This document shows positions 11,013 to 22,468 of a DNA stretch of 64,000 bases, piece by piece (position 1 is the stretch's first letter; the number at the start of each line of letters is the position of its first letter). Origin of the DNA: Rebecca billardiae RCC1528. Taxonomy: Eukaryota > Haptophyta. The DNA lies in the NCBI GenBank assembly GCA_965240325.2, contig OZ251230.1, forward strand, positions 2,108,001 to 2,172,000. Reading direction: 5' to 3'. The translations under genes and the position numbers were made by a program. Under the pieces are notes generated by a model. It was not told where the DNA came from. It saw only the letters and a list, made by a program, of their open reading frames with translations, and made no database searches.

Positions 11013-11377
11013 TCCCCGCGGCGGCCCGCGGACCCGCGGCGACAGTCCTCGGCCCGCCGGCCCGGTGGGCGGCAGTGGCTGAGTTGGCGGTGGCAGCTCA
11101 GGCGAACTGTTACACATGTCAGACTGACACAGCAGCCGACGGAGGGTGCGCCGCGGGCCCCGAACTACGTTCGTTCTACGGAAAAAGACCGCGGAACGCG
11201 GTCATAATAAAGCCCGCCATTATTAATGAAACGTGATTTCGACTACGATTTACCTACCGAAGATTCGGCGAAGTTGCCCCGCGAGGACGAGCGAACGAGT
11301 GAAGCGACCCACCAAACAAATGCGAGCTTCGCGGCTGTGCTCGCGACGAGCGCGATTCGGCGCATTCACCGCGATCC

Positions 11378-14300
11378 ATGAGCGACCAGCGTGCCGCTCG
11401 AGCCACGAGTCGCGACGACGTGGGCGCCGGGGTGGAGGTTCCGTTGCGCGCGGAAAGCAGCGAGCCCAGTGAGGCGCAACATCCAGGCCCGAACGACGAG
11501 CCGCTGCATCCCGTACCCCCGCCCGCTGGCGAGCTGCGCGCGAGCCGCCGCAAGGTGCACCTGCTCCCACGATGCGCACAGTGCAACTCGATGCACTTTG
11601 TGCACGCGGAGACCGGACTGTGCGCCCACTGCGACACGATACGCCTCAAGCGTGATGGCACGATGACGACGGCTACATCCACGGTCAATGTGGACGCAGC
11701 AAGGGCAGCCTCCGCTGAGGAGAGCAACCATACACCTGCTGCTAGCGCCGGCGGCGGAGGAGAAGGAGGCGGCGGCGGCGCGGCGGCCGGAGCGGCTGGT
11801 GCGGACAAGGAGGAGGGCAGCCTCGTACCGGGCACGGCCGCGATCGCGCCGCCCGACGAGCGCAGGCACAGCTTTGGCTGGCTGTTTGACTGCGTGTGCG
11901 GCGTGTCCTTCAGCCAGCGCGACCGATACCAGGGCGCCTGGAAGTCGATGCATCACCTTGCAGCATCACTCGCGCAGGAGCCCGACACGGGCGTGCCCGG
12001 CGGCGAGGGCGAGCGCGAACGCTGGCTCGCGCACTGCGAGCGCTGCGACGCGTGCCTTCATGCATGCTGCGATCTGGAGTACAACCCGACGATGACGGTG
12101 ACGCTGTGCGCGCACTGCTCACCCGAGCCGCCCGCTCAGCGCAAAGCGCCGCTCCTCACGAGGCCAGCGCCGCCGGCCGACACAACCGGCTCCTTGTGTG
12201 GCGGCGCCTGCGTCATCTGCAGAGCGCCCGGGGCCTTCGGAACGCGATCGTGCCTTTTTCGGCCTGACGGCGCGTACGTGCAGCAGCAGGTGCTCGTTGC
12301 GCGCTCGCGAGCCGCGCCGCTTCGCACGGCGGCCGACGTCCGCGCCGCGGTGAGTGGCATGGCCGCGATCGGCACCGCACCAAGCGACGACAACAACAAC
12401 AACAGCAGGACCAAGGCCGAGCGCGTATACATGCGGCTTGCACGTGGGGGAACCGCAGCGCTGCGCGGCGTCGTGCACGCCGTGCGCGGCACGAGGGGCG
12501 GGTTGAGCGCACGCGTCCATCTCGACAACGGCCTTCTCGTCTGGCTCGACGAGCCTGAGCTGCTCGCATGCATGTTCCCCACCAGCGGCGGGTACTCGTT
12601 TGGCGATGCGCCTTCCAAGCAGAAGTGCCGGCTGCCCGCAAAGCAGGCGGCAGAACTGAGCGAGAGCAGGGCATCCTGGCTCGGCGTGCTCTTCAAGAGC
12701 TTCGCCACGGGCGGCACGGGCGACGCGCGGCTGCGCGTGAGCCCGGTCACCAAGCCCGTCTTCTCGACGCCCGGCGTGCTGGAGAACGTGCAGCAGCTCG
12801 GCGTATTTGCGGTCGCAGACGAGCCAGCAGCAGCAGCCGTCGGCGCTACTGAGGATGAGCAGAGCGCGCACGCGCGTCGCTCGATCGCCGGGGATGACGG
12901 GGCGATCGGCGCCGAGGAGAGCATGCGTGCGCACCCGTCGTACCACGACCCGGATGCGAAAGCGATGCCTCTCCAGCGCGGGGATGTGATCGAGGCCTGT
13001 GATCGCGATGGCGAGTGGTACACGGCTTGTGTCATCGGCGTCGCGGGCGGGCGGGCCCTCATCCACTTCTTCGGGTGGGACAAAATGTGCGCGCGCGCAT
13101 GCACCGTGCCATCGTAGGCTCGCGCGGCGTGCTCGGCGTGCCACGGTTGATGCCGTGCCCGCACTCGCTCCGCCCTTTTGATCGCCACGCCGGGCGCGCC
13201 CGACTTAATTCGCCGCGCGGCGCTCGCTCAGGTACGACGAATGGCATGTGATAGGTGGACCCTCGATGCGCCCCGATGCCGGCTTGAACCGTTACGGGCC
13301 GTGCAACGGGCCCGAGGAGCACCGCGCGCACGTGCACGCAGCTCGCGACCGCGTGCGCCCGCGCGTCGCATGCCCGTGGTACGTCGGGCAGCGCGTCCAG
13401 TCAAAAGACTTCTGCGGGCAGTGGTACGCGGCCCGCATCGCCGCAATCGACCACGACCAGATCCTCTTGTGAGCGCGCACGCGCGAGCTGCGCCGGCGCG
13501 CGCCATGATGCGAGCGCGTTGTGCGTCGCGCGTCATGCTTGCGGCGTCGCGACGCGCCCTGCGGCTGACGATCCGCCATCTCACGCGCGCCGGTGATTTA
13601 CCATCATCAATCAACAGGCATTACGAGGGGTGGTCGGACGAGTGCGCGCCGCGCGCGCCGACGTGGTGGCCGCGAATCAGGCCGTGTTTCCGGTTAGAAT
13701 GCGCGCCGTGCGTACTGCGGCTCATGCATACCGCCTCCCGCGCGCGCGCCGTCGCCTGCAGATTCGACGAGTGGAAGCGAAGTAACACGAGCTCGGTCCG
13801 CAAGCTGAAAGGCGCCCCGCGCTTCGGGCCGGCCGGCAGCGAAGCGAACGCGGCCTGGTGGCAGAAGAAGGACGACGGGAGCGTCCCGTACGCGTCGCAC
13901 ACCCCAGCTGAGCGCGAGCCCGAGGCGCGCAGGCTCTCCTCGTCATCGCGCGCGCAGCAGCAGCAGGACAACTCGCGCGCGAGCTCGGAGTGCGATGACC
14001 AGCATCATGCCCCAGCATTCCAGCGCGGCGAGCTCGTCGGAATGTACGGGGGCGCGGTACGCCTGCGCTCGTCTATCGAAGGGGGCAGCGGCGAGCCGCT
14101 CATCAATCCGTGCTACATCTTCGACATCACATCGGACCTGTGCGTCGATGGAGCAGATGGTGGCAATCTGACCAGATACATGTGCGTGCTGTCCCGCCTG
14201 CGCGCGCGCGTGCGCGCTCCTCCAAGCGAGCTGAGCTGCGCGTGCTTGCGATGGGCGCCAGCGTGCCGGCCTGACGCTCGCGCGCCCGTGGCCTGCCTCC

Positions 14301-16403
14301 CCGTCGCGCCACCACAGGAACCACGCCAACACCGAGGCCGAAGCGAACGTCGAGCCCGTCTGCGTCGAGTGGTGCGGCGAGGCGATCATCCTGTTCAGAA
14401 CCACGCGACACATTCTGCACGGCGAGGAGCTCTGCTACCGCTATGCCGACTTCTCCTTCCTCGACGAGACGCACCTGCAGCACTCGCACGGCTCCAAGGC
14501 GCCGGCGCGAGAGCACGTCCACCACGTGCGCATGGCCATGCGCGACGTGCACTTGCAGCACCTCGACTGGCTCAAGTGCACCGGCGACCGCGACGGCTTT
14601 CGGGTGCTCTTCAACCTGGTCGCACCCATCGTCGACGACGCGGTTGCCGAGTCACCGGTGCCATACGCCTGTGCACCTCAAGCACTGATCGTCGAGCCAG
14701 CCGGCGCCGCTCGTGAACGCGCTCAGACGCCGCCCGCCGATCGCGCACCCATCACCAACGGCGACCAGCAGCCGAGTGAGCCGTCCCCAGCACAGCCGCA
14801 CAGCGTGCGCCCTGCAGAGGGCTCTCGCGCTGTGTCGCAGCAGCTGTCCAAGTTCGCGAGCATGCCCAGTCTGAGTGCCGCTGTCGCCGCGGCGCCGGAC
14901 AGGCGCACCGCGGCGAAGGTTGGTGCCGTGCTCGACGATCTCGTGCGCCGCGTGGATCTCGTCACAGGGCGAGTGCCGCCTTCCCATCGGCTGCCACCAC
15001 GAGCACCTGCGCACCCACTACTCACCAAGCGGAGCAGCGCACCCGACCAGCCCGCTCGTTTGCCGCGTCGGGGCGACTCTGCGGACGCCCCGCCGCCCGC
15101 GAAGCAAGCCAAGCACGCTATCGCATCCGCACCGCGCGCAGTGCGCGATTGCGTCAATCACCTCGTGCGCGCCGCGGTCAACGCTGAGGCGGCCATGCAG
15201 GACAAGATACTGTACGTGGACGAAGCGATGAGCAATCTCGAGGGCGCAATCTTGATGCGCTATGAGCAAGAAGCCTCGGACCTCGCGGGTTTCATCGAAG
15301 ACGCCTTCTTTACCGTCGAGTCGCTCTGCCTGCAGCCCGCGAACAAGGTGGAAGTACGATCGAGGTGGAGCAGCTGGCTCGAGCGTCGGCTCGTGCTGCT
15401 GCGCGCGCGCGTCGACTCTACGCTGAGCACCCTCGCGGAGACTCAGGCTGCATGGCAAGCCGTCGCGCGGAGGCGGCCAGGCGAGGTTCCTGGGCCGCTC
15501 GAGCTGCCTGAGCTTGCTCGGCGGATGGCGGCGTGGCGCGTGGGATGGGACGGTCGCATGAGCGAGTACGCGCTCGCACACGATAGGTACCTGCGATGCA
15601 TGCGCGAGCATCTCGAGAGCTGGACTTCGGCGCAGCACAGCCAGCGCGCGGCGACGACAGGCGCGCGTGCGCAGGTGAAGGAGTGCCTGGACTTCGTGGT
15701 GTCCGCCGTCGAGCACCTCGTGACAGCGGACGCGATACAGATCGGCGCACCGGCGGCGACGGCGCTCGCACCGCGGGTGCTGCCGCCCAACATGGACGCA
15801 CAGCAACAGCAGCCTCTCATCCCGACGCAAGCCACGGCGCAGACGCCCTCCGCCGCGGAGCTTCTCCGAGAGCTGGCCCACACAAATCAGCAGCTCGTGC
15901 TGCAGCTCCAACTGCAGGAGGCTCGACTGCAGTCGCACCTCTGCTCGGCGGCAGTGGCAGCAGGGCCGTCGTTGAGCGCGCTTGCACAGATGATGCTGCA
16001 TGCACAGCAGCTCCAGGTGGGGCATCAGCTGGGGATGCAGATGCAGGCAGCAGCCTGTGCACAGCCCGTCCATCCCGTGCACCCGGGACTCTTCGGCAGC
16101 GCCTTTCGCCTGCCGCATGCGCCAGCAGACCATTCAACCCCGCCCATTTCCGCGCAGCCGCGTGCTCTGCTGGGTGCGCAGGCGCAGGCTGCGCAGCCCA
16201 TGCTGCGCGCAGCTCACCATCACCTCATCGCCGGCAGTGCGCCGGCACCGCTGTCAGCCGCTGCCAGCGGCTCAGTCGACGCTCACGCTGCCGTCGATGC
16301 GCATGGTTGGGCGAGTGACAGTGCAGGGCAAGCGTCGCCGCCGCCGCTACTGGCGCCGCTGCCATTGCTCCCGGGGGGCCGGGTCTATTCTCGTCGTTGG
16401 TAG
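11378..16403 (+). CDS. SET-domain protein with zinc ribbon, PHD finger and tandem Tudor-knots
   Basis: Five-exon model, 1491 aa, closing in frame: exons 11378-13086, 13232-13468, 13618-13641 (24 bp), 13762-14181 and 14318-16403. Introns are 145, 149, 120 and 136 bp. Domains: C66xxC...C82xxC zinc ribbon; a C4HC3 PHD-type finger (C172, C174, C220, C223, H228, C231, C244, C247) with an unusually long first loop; Tudor-knot 1 (~532-580, GEWYTACVIG...FFGWDKMYDEW) and Tudor-knot 2 (~615-662, GQWYAARIAA...HYEGWSDEFDEW), both rebuilt only after splicing; a SET domain (~742-840) with GELVGMYGG, TRYMNHANTE and GEELCYRYAD. No Cys-rich post-SET follows. The C-terminal ~640 residues are helical and Ala/Gln-rich with a Leu/Gln coiled segment. 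Probable nuclear lysine methyltransferase that reads chromatin; substrate unknown. The NHSC motif is NHAN here. Confidence 0.85.
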
Positions 16404-16753
16404 CCGCGCCTTTAAATTGCAGGCACGGAGCCGCGCTGCTGAGCAGTGTCAGTACAGAGCTGAGTGCCCCCGCCCGCGCGGAGCGCCCACCCGCGTCAGC
16501 ACCGGGCACCCGTCGGCGCACGCCGTTCCGCGCGCCCGGCCGCCCCGATCGAGTGCATGCACGCGTGATCGGTAGCAGTAGCTGCTGCGCGACATCATCG
16601 ATCATGCATCATATATCACTACTGCTACGCGTCATTCATCGATCTGATCGCGATATGATGATGACTGATGATGCTGATATGATCGGCTACGCCGATCTTC
16701 GGGTAGCAAACAACGAAGTTGAGGGCGCACGGCCCTGGTAGTTGTCGCTTTCT
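16404..16753. other. intergenic, no gene seen
   Basis: 3' flank of the SET gene, with GATG/ATGATG-rich DNA at 16585-16690. No feature was recognised. Confidence 0.45.
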
Positions 16754-17205
16754 TCACCGAATCACGATGCGCGCGCCCGTCGCGTCGCCGTAGTGCAGGA
16801 GGCGCGGGCGCAAGTAATCAACGCGATCGACGGCCTTGGGGGGCTGCGCCGTGTCGAACTCGACGCGCAGCAGCCGCAGCGCCTCCGCCCGGTGCGCTTC
16901 GGGCAGCCCTGCTGTGGCCGCGCGCAGCGCGGAGATCGCGCTCGGCAGCTCGCCCGTCTCAGCCTCGCACAGCCTCGCGCGCTCGGCGGGATCGGCGCAG
17001 CGTCGGATGAATGAGCTCGCAGCTCGTCGTCGGCGGCGGCGGGGAAGAGCGTCGCGAGCAGCCGCGGCTCGAGCCTGTCTACGACCTCCCGCAGCCGCAG
17101 CAGCCGCTCCTTGCACGCCCTCGGCGTCTTCCCCTCGAATGCGGCGGGCACAATGTGCTCCCCACGGCACGTGACACCCTGGATTGCGACCTTTGTCTGT
17201 CAGCC
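16754..17205 (-). pseudogene. Possible broken SANT/Myb-like gene fragment
   Basis: On the minus strand one frame reads HIVPAAFEGKTPRACKERLL followed by RLREVVDRLEPRLL, which resembles the third helix and tail of a SANT/Myb repeat. About 60 codons on, coding character passes to another frame: SSFIRRCADPAERARLCEAE, then ALRAATAGLPEAHRAEALRL, stop at 16754. No GT-AG intron with compatible phase links the two frames, so there is either a one-base indel or decay. The 5' side enters the first frame through a possible acceptor near 17198. Low confidence in function. Confidence 0.3.
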
Positions 17206-18588
17206 TCGCCGCCGCGTCGACGATGCAGTGCGAGGGCCGCTGTGCGCGTCAGCGTTGCCGCGGGTGCTGTCGGCCGACGGCCTGGAGCGCGAGGGCGACT
17301 GCGAGCACGGGCAAGAGGGGAGCACGGCGTCGCCCGTAGCATATGCCACCTCGCCATCGTCGCGGACTCGCCGCTCGCAGATCTAAGCCCAGCCTCGTCG
17401 CGAGCAAAACAGATGTCCGAGCTCGGCCTCGTGCTGCGAGGACTCGCCCGCCAGCCTCGTCGCCCGCAGATCTGCGCGCGCTGCTTGCCGCGCCGTCATG
17501 CGCAGCCAGAGAGAGGCTCACGGTCAGCACGCCGCACGCGGAGCCATCACAGCGCGGCCATGGTCATGGACGGCGCGAGCGTGAGGGCTTGGGCGAGCGA
17601 CTTCCGAACATGCCGAGAGTTCAGCTGCGCGGGCGTGCGGCGTGGCGCGCGCAGGCGCGCGCATCGCCATGATTCAGCACGCGCACTGCTAAGACGGCGA
17701 CCGTACAGTACGTACTACTCCTGAGGCGCTGCTCGCAGGATGCCGTGCACTATCAAGAAGTAGTATCATGTCGTAGTCACTATCGGCTTTATGCTACGAC
17801 AATTAGCCGCGCAGTAAATAATGAGCTGCTGGCGGTCAGTCCCTCTATTTCTTACGTACTTAGCGGAGTCGCGTACCCCTGTCATCGACTATAACCGCGA
17901 CGGTATCATTACGTCGGACGTCATCTAAATTCTACTGCTATACTGTATATATATATATATATATATTATAGGATATTTTACTCAGCAGTCGTCACTCACT
18001 GAGGCTGAACTCGATCGGCCGCGACTCGGCGACTGACGGCCAAGCTAGTCTAGGCGCTACTGATTGATTGACCCAGACTCGTCCGCGCGTCGGGCCCGGA
18101 TCACGCACCGAGACTCGATCATGTCCATGAGACGACCAGCGCTTCATCATAATTCCGTTACATCGCGTCATCAATGAACTACGACGATAACGACGACATC
18201 AAACGACGACTCGATCGTTATATATATATATATATACCAGCAAATAATATATGCGCGCCACGCGGGCGGCGCCGCGCGCCACCGTGAGGGCCACCGTCGC
18301 TGCCGTCGCGGGCGTCCGGCCGGCCCAAAGGCCAGGACGCCCGCCTGGCCGGCGTGCGCGGTGCGGTCTGTCAGTGTCAGGCGGGCAGGCGCGGCGCGGC
18401 CGTGGCCCCGCCGCACCGACGCACCGTCACGACTACTCAGAGTCAGTTGACCGGCGCTAGTCGTTACTTATAATAATAATAATAGCCGCGATAATTTATT
18501 AATAATCGAAGAGAAGCGCTACTGCTGCTACGCGACGACAACATATGGCATCGTCATCAGCAGATGTCTTGCGCCGGCCGAGGCCGCC
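17206..18588. other. intergenic, TA repeats, no gene seen
   Basis: Contains TA microsatellites at about 17945-17967 and 18217-18237. From 17206 to about 17720 there are GC-rich open stretches on both strands without family motifs; from 17720 the sequence is AT-rich and closed. Confidence 0.4.
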
Positions 18589-19611
18589 TCAATCGAGCAA
18601 GCCGCCGCCGCCGCCGCCGCCCGCTGGTCGATGGGCTCGGCCGCCTTGACGGCCAAAGCCAAGCCCGCCGAGTCGCAAGCCGCCTCCACCCCTGACGAAC
18701 TCCCAGATGGCCCAGCGCACGTCCTCCCATGCGCCGATCGCGTGGAGGCGGTGGACAACGATGGCGACGAAGAGTGGGATGGCGCACACCAAGAGGCGAC
18801 GGTGGCGCAAGCGCCACCGTTGCGCTGCACGCCAGCTGGCGGCGACTGCGAATGGCAGCACCAGCAGCAGCTGGTCGATGGCGATCGCCCTGCGGCCATG
18901 GTCGAGATTTCGGAGCGCGTCGTGCAGCATGGAGCGTGCCCCGCACGCCTCCAGCGCGGCGCCGAGTCCGTGCGTCGGGGATCTCGCCACCTGCCAGTCG
19001 AGCAGCAGCGGGCGCTCGGCGCGCACAAAGGGCAGGTCGTCGGGGATGCCGCCGCTCGGGTCAGGCAGCCGGATCACAAAATGATCGGCGTCCTCGACGA
19101 TCAGCGAGCACGGCCCCCACCGAGGGGTGAATGCCCCAGCAAACTCTGAGTACTGCACCGCACAGCTATCTTCAGAAGCCTCCCAGGTCGTGCGGCCGGA
19201 CTTAACGAACGCATTGCCCGTGAGCTTGACGGCGACGAGCCGTGTTCCGTCTGAGCTGCGCGCAGCCTTGGACGTGCTGTCGACGCGGACCTCGACGAGC
19301 TCGAGCCCGCCGTACGGGTAGAGCGCGAGCCACGTGCCCTGCAATGTGAGCAGCGAAGAGGTGCTGCCGCGTGGCCTCGTGACCTGCGGCCTCGAGATGT
19401 GGGCGTAACAACGCTCGGAGACGAACGCGTGCACGGCCTCCGCACAAGCACGCGGGCATTCTCGCGCATCTGCCGACTCCGCGCACTCACGCGTCACGCG
19501 AGTCACCGCAGGGCCTTCGAGCAGACGCAGGACCTCCGCATGCGTGCACGCGTCCCCGCCCCAAAACCCGGCGATCGCCGGGAGCAGCCACGCTGCAGCG
19601 ATCGTCGCCAT
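18589..19611 (-). CDS. Signal-peptide membrane protein with FBXO31/EXECUTER-like beta domain
   Basis: 340 aa from ATG 19611 (an upstream in-frame ATG lies at 19692). MATIAAAWLLPAIAGFWGG is a good signal peptide. A Cys-rich segment follows (RECAESADARECPRACAEAV), then a beta-rich region, LQGTWLALYPYGGLELVEVR...RLVAVKLTGNAFVKSGRTTW, whose G-W...HG/YGG-LE-V...A-KLTG-N-V order resembles the beta domain of FBXO31 and EXECUTER proteins. Two C-terminal hydrophobic segments (IDQLLLVLPFAVAAS and RLLVCAIPLFVAIVVHRL) are likely membrane helices, and the tail is Gly-rich. The start was chosen for the signal peptide. Divergent from the acyl-CoA synthetase gene: only 56-80 bp separate the two starts. Function unknown; the beta-domain match is by eye. 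Confidence 0.65.
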   Translation of the reverse strand: MATIAAAWLLPAIAGFWGGDACTHAEVLRLLEGPAVTRVTRECAESADARECPRACAEAVHAFVSERCYAHISRPQVTRPRGSTSSLLTLQGTWLALYPYGGLELVEVRVDSTSKAARSSDGTRLVAVKLTGNAFVKSGRTTWEASEDSCAVQYSEFAGAFTPRWGPCSLIVEDADHFVIRLPDPSGGIPDDLPFVRAERPLLLDWQVARSPTHGLGAALEACGARSMLHDALRNLDHGRRAIAIDQLLLVLPFAVAASWRAAQRWRLRHRRLLVCAIPLFVAIVVHRLHAIGAWEDVRWAIWEFVRGGGGLRLGGLGFGRQGGRAHRPAGGGGGGGLLD

Positions 19612-19691
19612 CGTTTCTAGCTCCAAGCTCGGGAGCCGGGAAGGAACAAAGCCCTCCTCGTTATTCGTTGGCAGCGGTGGTGACGTGCACA

Positions 19692-21638
19692 ATGGCGGCG
19701 TCGGAAAGCGACGCGTGCGGGGTGGAGACGGGCTGGTGGAGGCATCCGACGCGCGTGCTCGAGGTTGTGCGCGCGCTGCTGGACCTCCTGTGGCTTCTCG
19801 TGTGCATTCGGCTGAAGAGCACGAGCGTGCGCACCGGCAGCTGGAGCGCCGTCGACTTCTTTGCCGAGCGCACGCAGCAGACGCCCGACGCGCACGCGCT
19901 CGTCAGCACTGCGTCCGGCGAGGTTCTCACGTTTCGCGGCCTGGACGAGCTGTCCAATCAGATGGCGCACTGGCTCATGAGCCGAGGCGTCCGGGCGGGC
20001 GACGTGGTCGTGCTCGCCCTCGCGGCGTGCCCATCCTACGTCGCGCTCTGGCTGGGCGTGGCCAAGGCTGGCGCGACGGCCGCGCTCGTGAACGTGCAGC
20101 TGCGCGGCGCGTCCCTGGCCCACGCGGTGCGCACGGCCCTCAGCACGACGCCCGTCGCGCGCCACATCGTCGTCTGCGACGGCAGCGCGCATGCCGAGCT
20201 CGTGCTCGCCGACGCCCTCGGCGAGAGCGTCACGGTCGCCGTGTGCGGTGCCGCCGCTCCGGGCTCGGCAGCGGTGCGGGCGGCGGCGCTCGCGCTCGAG
20301 CGCGAGCTCGACGCGCGGCCGCGCTCCGCCGTGGACGGCGCCGCGCGCGAGGGTGTGCGGTGGAGCAGCCCGCTGTGCCTCATCTACACCTCCGGCACAA
20401 CGGGTCTGCCCAAGGCGAGCCGCTTCAACCACCTGCGCTTCTGGATGGCGGGCAAGGCGATGCACGTGCTGTGCCGGCTGCGCGCGGCCGACCGCATCTA
20501 CTGCGCGCTGCCGCTGCACCACGCGTCGGGCGGGATGATGGGCGTGAGCGCCGCGGTGCACGCAGGCTGCGCGCTCCTCGTGCCCCCGCGCTTCTCTGCG
20601 CGCGCCTTCCGCGCCGACTGCGCCGCGCACGGCGCGAGTGTCGTGCAGTACATCGGCGAGATGGCGCGGTACATCGTCGCGGCGCACGGCCCGGCCGAGC
20701 CGCGGCAGCGCAGCACGGACGAGCCGCCGCTGCGCCTGCGCGTCGCCTTCGGCAACGGGCTGCGCCCCGAGGTGTGGCGGCCGTTCCAACGCGCGCTCGG
20801 CATCCGCCGCGTCGTCGAGTTCTACGCCTCGACCGAGGGCAACGTGAACCTCTTCAACAACACGGGCGTGGTGGGCGCGGTGGGCGTGGTGCCGTGCTTT
20901 GCCGCTCGGCTCTACCCGCTCGTGCTCGCGCGCGTGGCGCGCGGCGGCGGGGACGGCCTCGTGCTCGAGCGCGACGGGTCGACCGGGCGGTGCGTGCCCT
21001 GCGCGCCGGGCGAGCCGGGGCAGCTCCTCGGCCTGATCAGCGAGCACGACCCGACGCGCCGCTTCGACGGGTACACGGACACGGACGCGAGCGCGTCCAA
21101 GGTGGTGGACGGCGTGGCCGCGCCCGGCGACCGCTACTTTGCGAGCGGCGACCTGCTGTGGCGCGACTGGTTCGGCTTCTACTACTGGAGCGACCGCGCG
21201 GGCGACACGTACCGCTGGAAGGGCGAGAACGTGAGCACTGCGCAGGTCGCCACCGTCCTCACCGCCGACGGCTCGGGCGTGCTCGACGCGTGCGTGTACG
21301 GCGTGCGCGTGCCGCACTGCGACGGGCGCGCGGGCATGGCGGCGCTCCTGCTGCGCGAGACCGGCGCCGGGCTCGACGCGGCCGAGCTGTACCGTCGGTG
21401 CGCGTCGCAGCTCCCGTCCTTCGCGCTGCCGCTCTTCGTGCGGCTCGTGCGCTCGGCCGAGACCCTGCGCGTCACCGCCACCTTCAAGCACCAGAAGGCC
21501 GAGCTGCAGCGCGACGGCTTCGACCCGCAGGCCGTGGGCGACGACGCGCTCTTCATGCGCGACGACAAGCGGCGGACGTACGTGCCGCTGAGCGCGGAGC
21601 ACGTGCGCGACATCGAGTGCGGCGCGATGCGGCTGTAG
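19692..21638 (+). CDS. Very-long-chain acyl-CoA synthetase / fatty acid transport protein (SLC27 family)
   Basis: 648 aa from ATG 19692 (655 aa if ATG 19668 is used), the usual size of FATP/ACSVL proteins. It activates long and very-long-chain fatty acids with ATP and CoA at membranes. A membrane-anchor helix VVRALLDLLWLLVCIRL sits near residue 30. Motifs: LIYTSGTTGLPKASRFNHLR (AMP-binding P-loop), YCALPLHHASGGMMG, RVAFGNGLRPEVWRPF, EFYASTEGNVNLFNNTG, YFASGDLLWRDWFGFYYWSDR and GDTYRWKGENVSTAQVA (the FATP/VLACS signature), then LPLFVRL and a C-terminal FKHQKAELQRDGFDP. Single exon, stop 21636-21638. All core residues are intact, so it should be active. Shares a very short promoter with the divergent membrane-protein gene. 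Confidence 0.94.
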   Translation: MAASESDACGVETGWWRHPTRVLEVVRALLDLLWLLVCIRLKSTSVRTGSWSAVDFFAERTQQTPDAHALVSTASGEVLTFRGLDELSNQMAHWLMSRGVRAGDVVVLALAACPSYVALWLGVAKAGATAALVNVQLRGASLAHAVRTALSTTPVARHIVVCDGSAHAELVLADALGESVTVAVCGAAAPGSAAVRAAALALERELDARPRSAVDGAAREGVRWSSPLCLIYTSGTTGLPKASRFNHLRFWMAGKAMHVLCRLRAADRIYCALPLHHASGGMMGVSAAVHAGCALLVPPRFSARAFRADCAAHGASVVQYIGEMARYIVAAHGPAEPRQRSTDEPPLRLRVAFGNGLRPEVWRPFQRALGIRRVVEFYASTEGNVNLFNNTGVVGAVGVVPCFAARLYPLVLARVARGGGDGLVLERDGSTGRCVPCAPGEPGQLLGLISEHDPTRRFDGYTDTDASASKVVDGVAAPGDRYFASGDLLWRDWFGFYYWSDRAGDTYRWKGENVSTAQVATVLTADGSGVLDACVYGVRVPHCDGRAGMAALLLRETGAGLDAAELYRRCASQLPSFALPLFVRLVRSAETLRVTATFKHQKAELQRDGFDPQAVGDDALFMRDDKRRTYVPLSAEHVRDIECGAMRL

Positions 21639-22468
21639 CCAGCACGCACGGCACTCGTGCCTTGCAGCGGCGCGCGCCGGCAGGCCGAGGGCTGTGAGTC
21701 AGACCCGCGCCCCGTCGGACTGCGGAGGCAGCGGAGGCGGAGACGTCAGAGATGGGCTGCGGCCTGCTGTTACTTGTTAGTCGTAGTGTTACGATCTAGG
21801 CTTGGCTCCGGCTTCGGTCCACCCCCCCCAGTCCGGTCAGTGGAGCGTTACATAATACATCTTGACACTGCAAGCGGCGGGCAGATCGCCGCCTCTGATG
21901 AGACTACTCTACATCAAAAGCTCCTATCTAGCCCCGGCACCCCAGGCGGTCCCTTGGACGCGATATTATTACGGCCAGAGCCCAGATCACAGATGGCAGC
22001 AGATGCCAGATGATCACGTGCCAACACGTCAGTAGTTTAATTCCGATATACTACGCTATATTCGTCGTCATCGTCTCATTCTTAATCAGATGCAGCAGCA
22101 TCTATTTCTCTGTTCAATGATGAAGAGCAGACGTTCGTCGGCCATAAGCCACTCGTGCGCAAGTCGACAGTCGTGGCCGACGCGGGCAATTCAATTCGCC
22201 ATCGGTCGGAGGTCCAGGACGGCAGCGTCCGAACCGCGGCGCGTCAGATACGTCGTGAGCGAGTCGCGGGAGGTCCCTGCCTGCGGAGCGGCCCACGCGC
22301 TCGTCGCTGCCCATGCTCAGGTGGCAATGGGCCCCTGCGCCTTTCGGCGCATCGGTGTTCCGGGAGGGTCGGCGGAGCTCCAGGCGGTGACCCACCTGGC
22401 GGCTCCGCGCGCAGCGGCAGCAGCAGCCTGCGCCAGCACCCCGCCCCGAGCGAGTGCGCACGGCGCGC
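21639..22468. other. intergenic between convergent genes, no gene seen
   Basis: AT-richer sequence to about 22100, then a GC-rich 3' flank of the minus-strand gene. No motif was recognised. Confidence 0.45.

Noticed and set aside
19544-21697. Long alternative frames on both strands over the acyl-CoA synthetase
   Set aside because: Shadow frames of a gene whose AMP-binding and FATP motifs are unambiguous.
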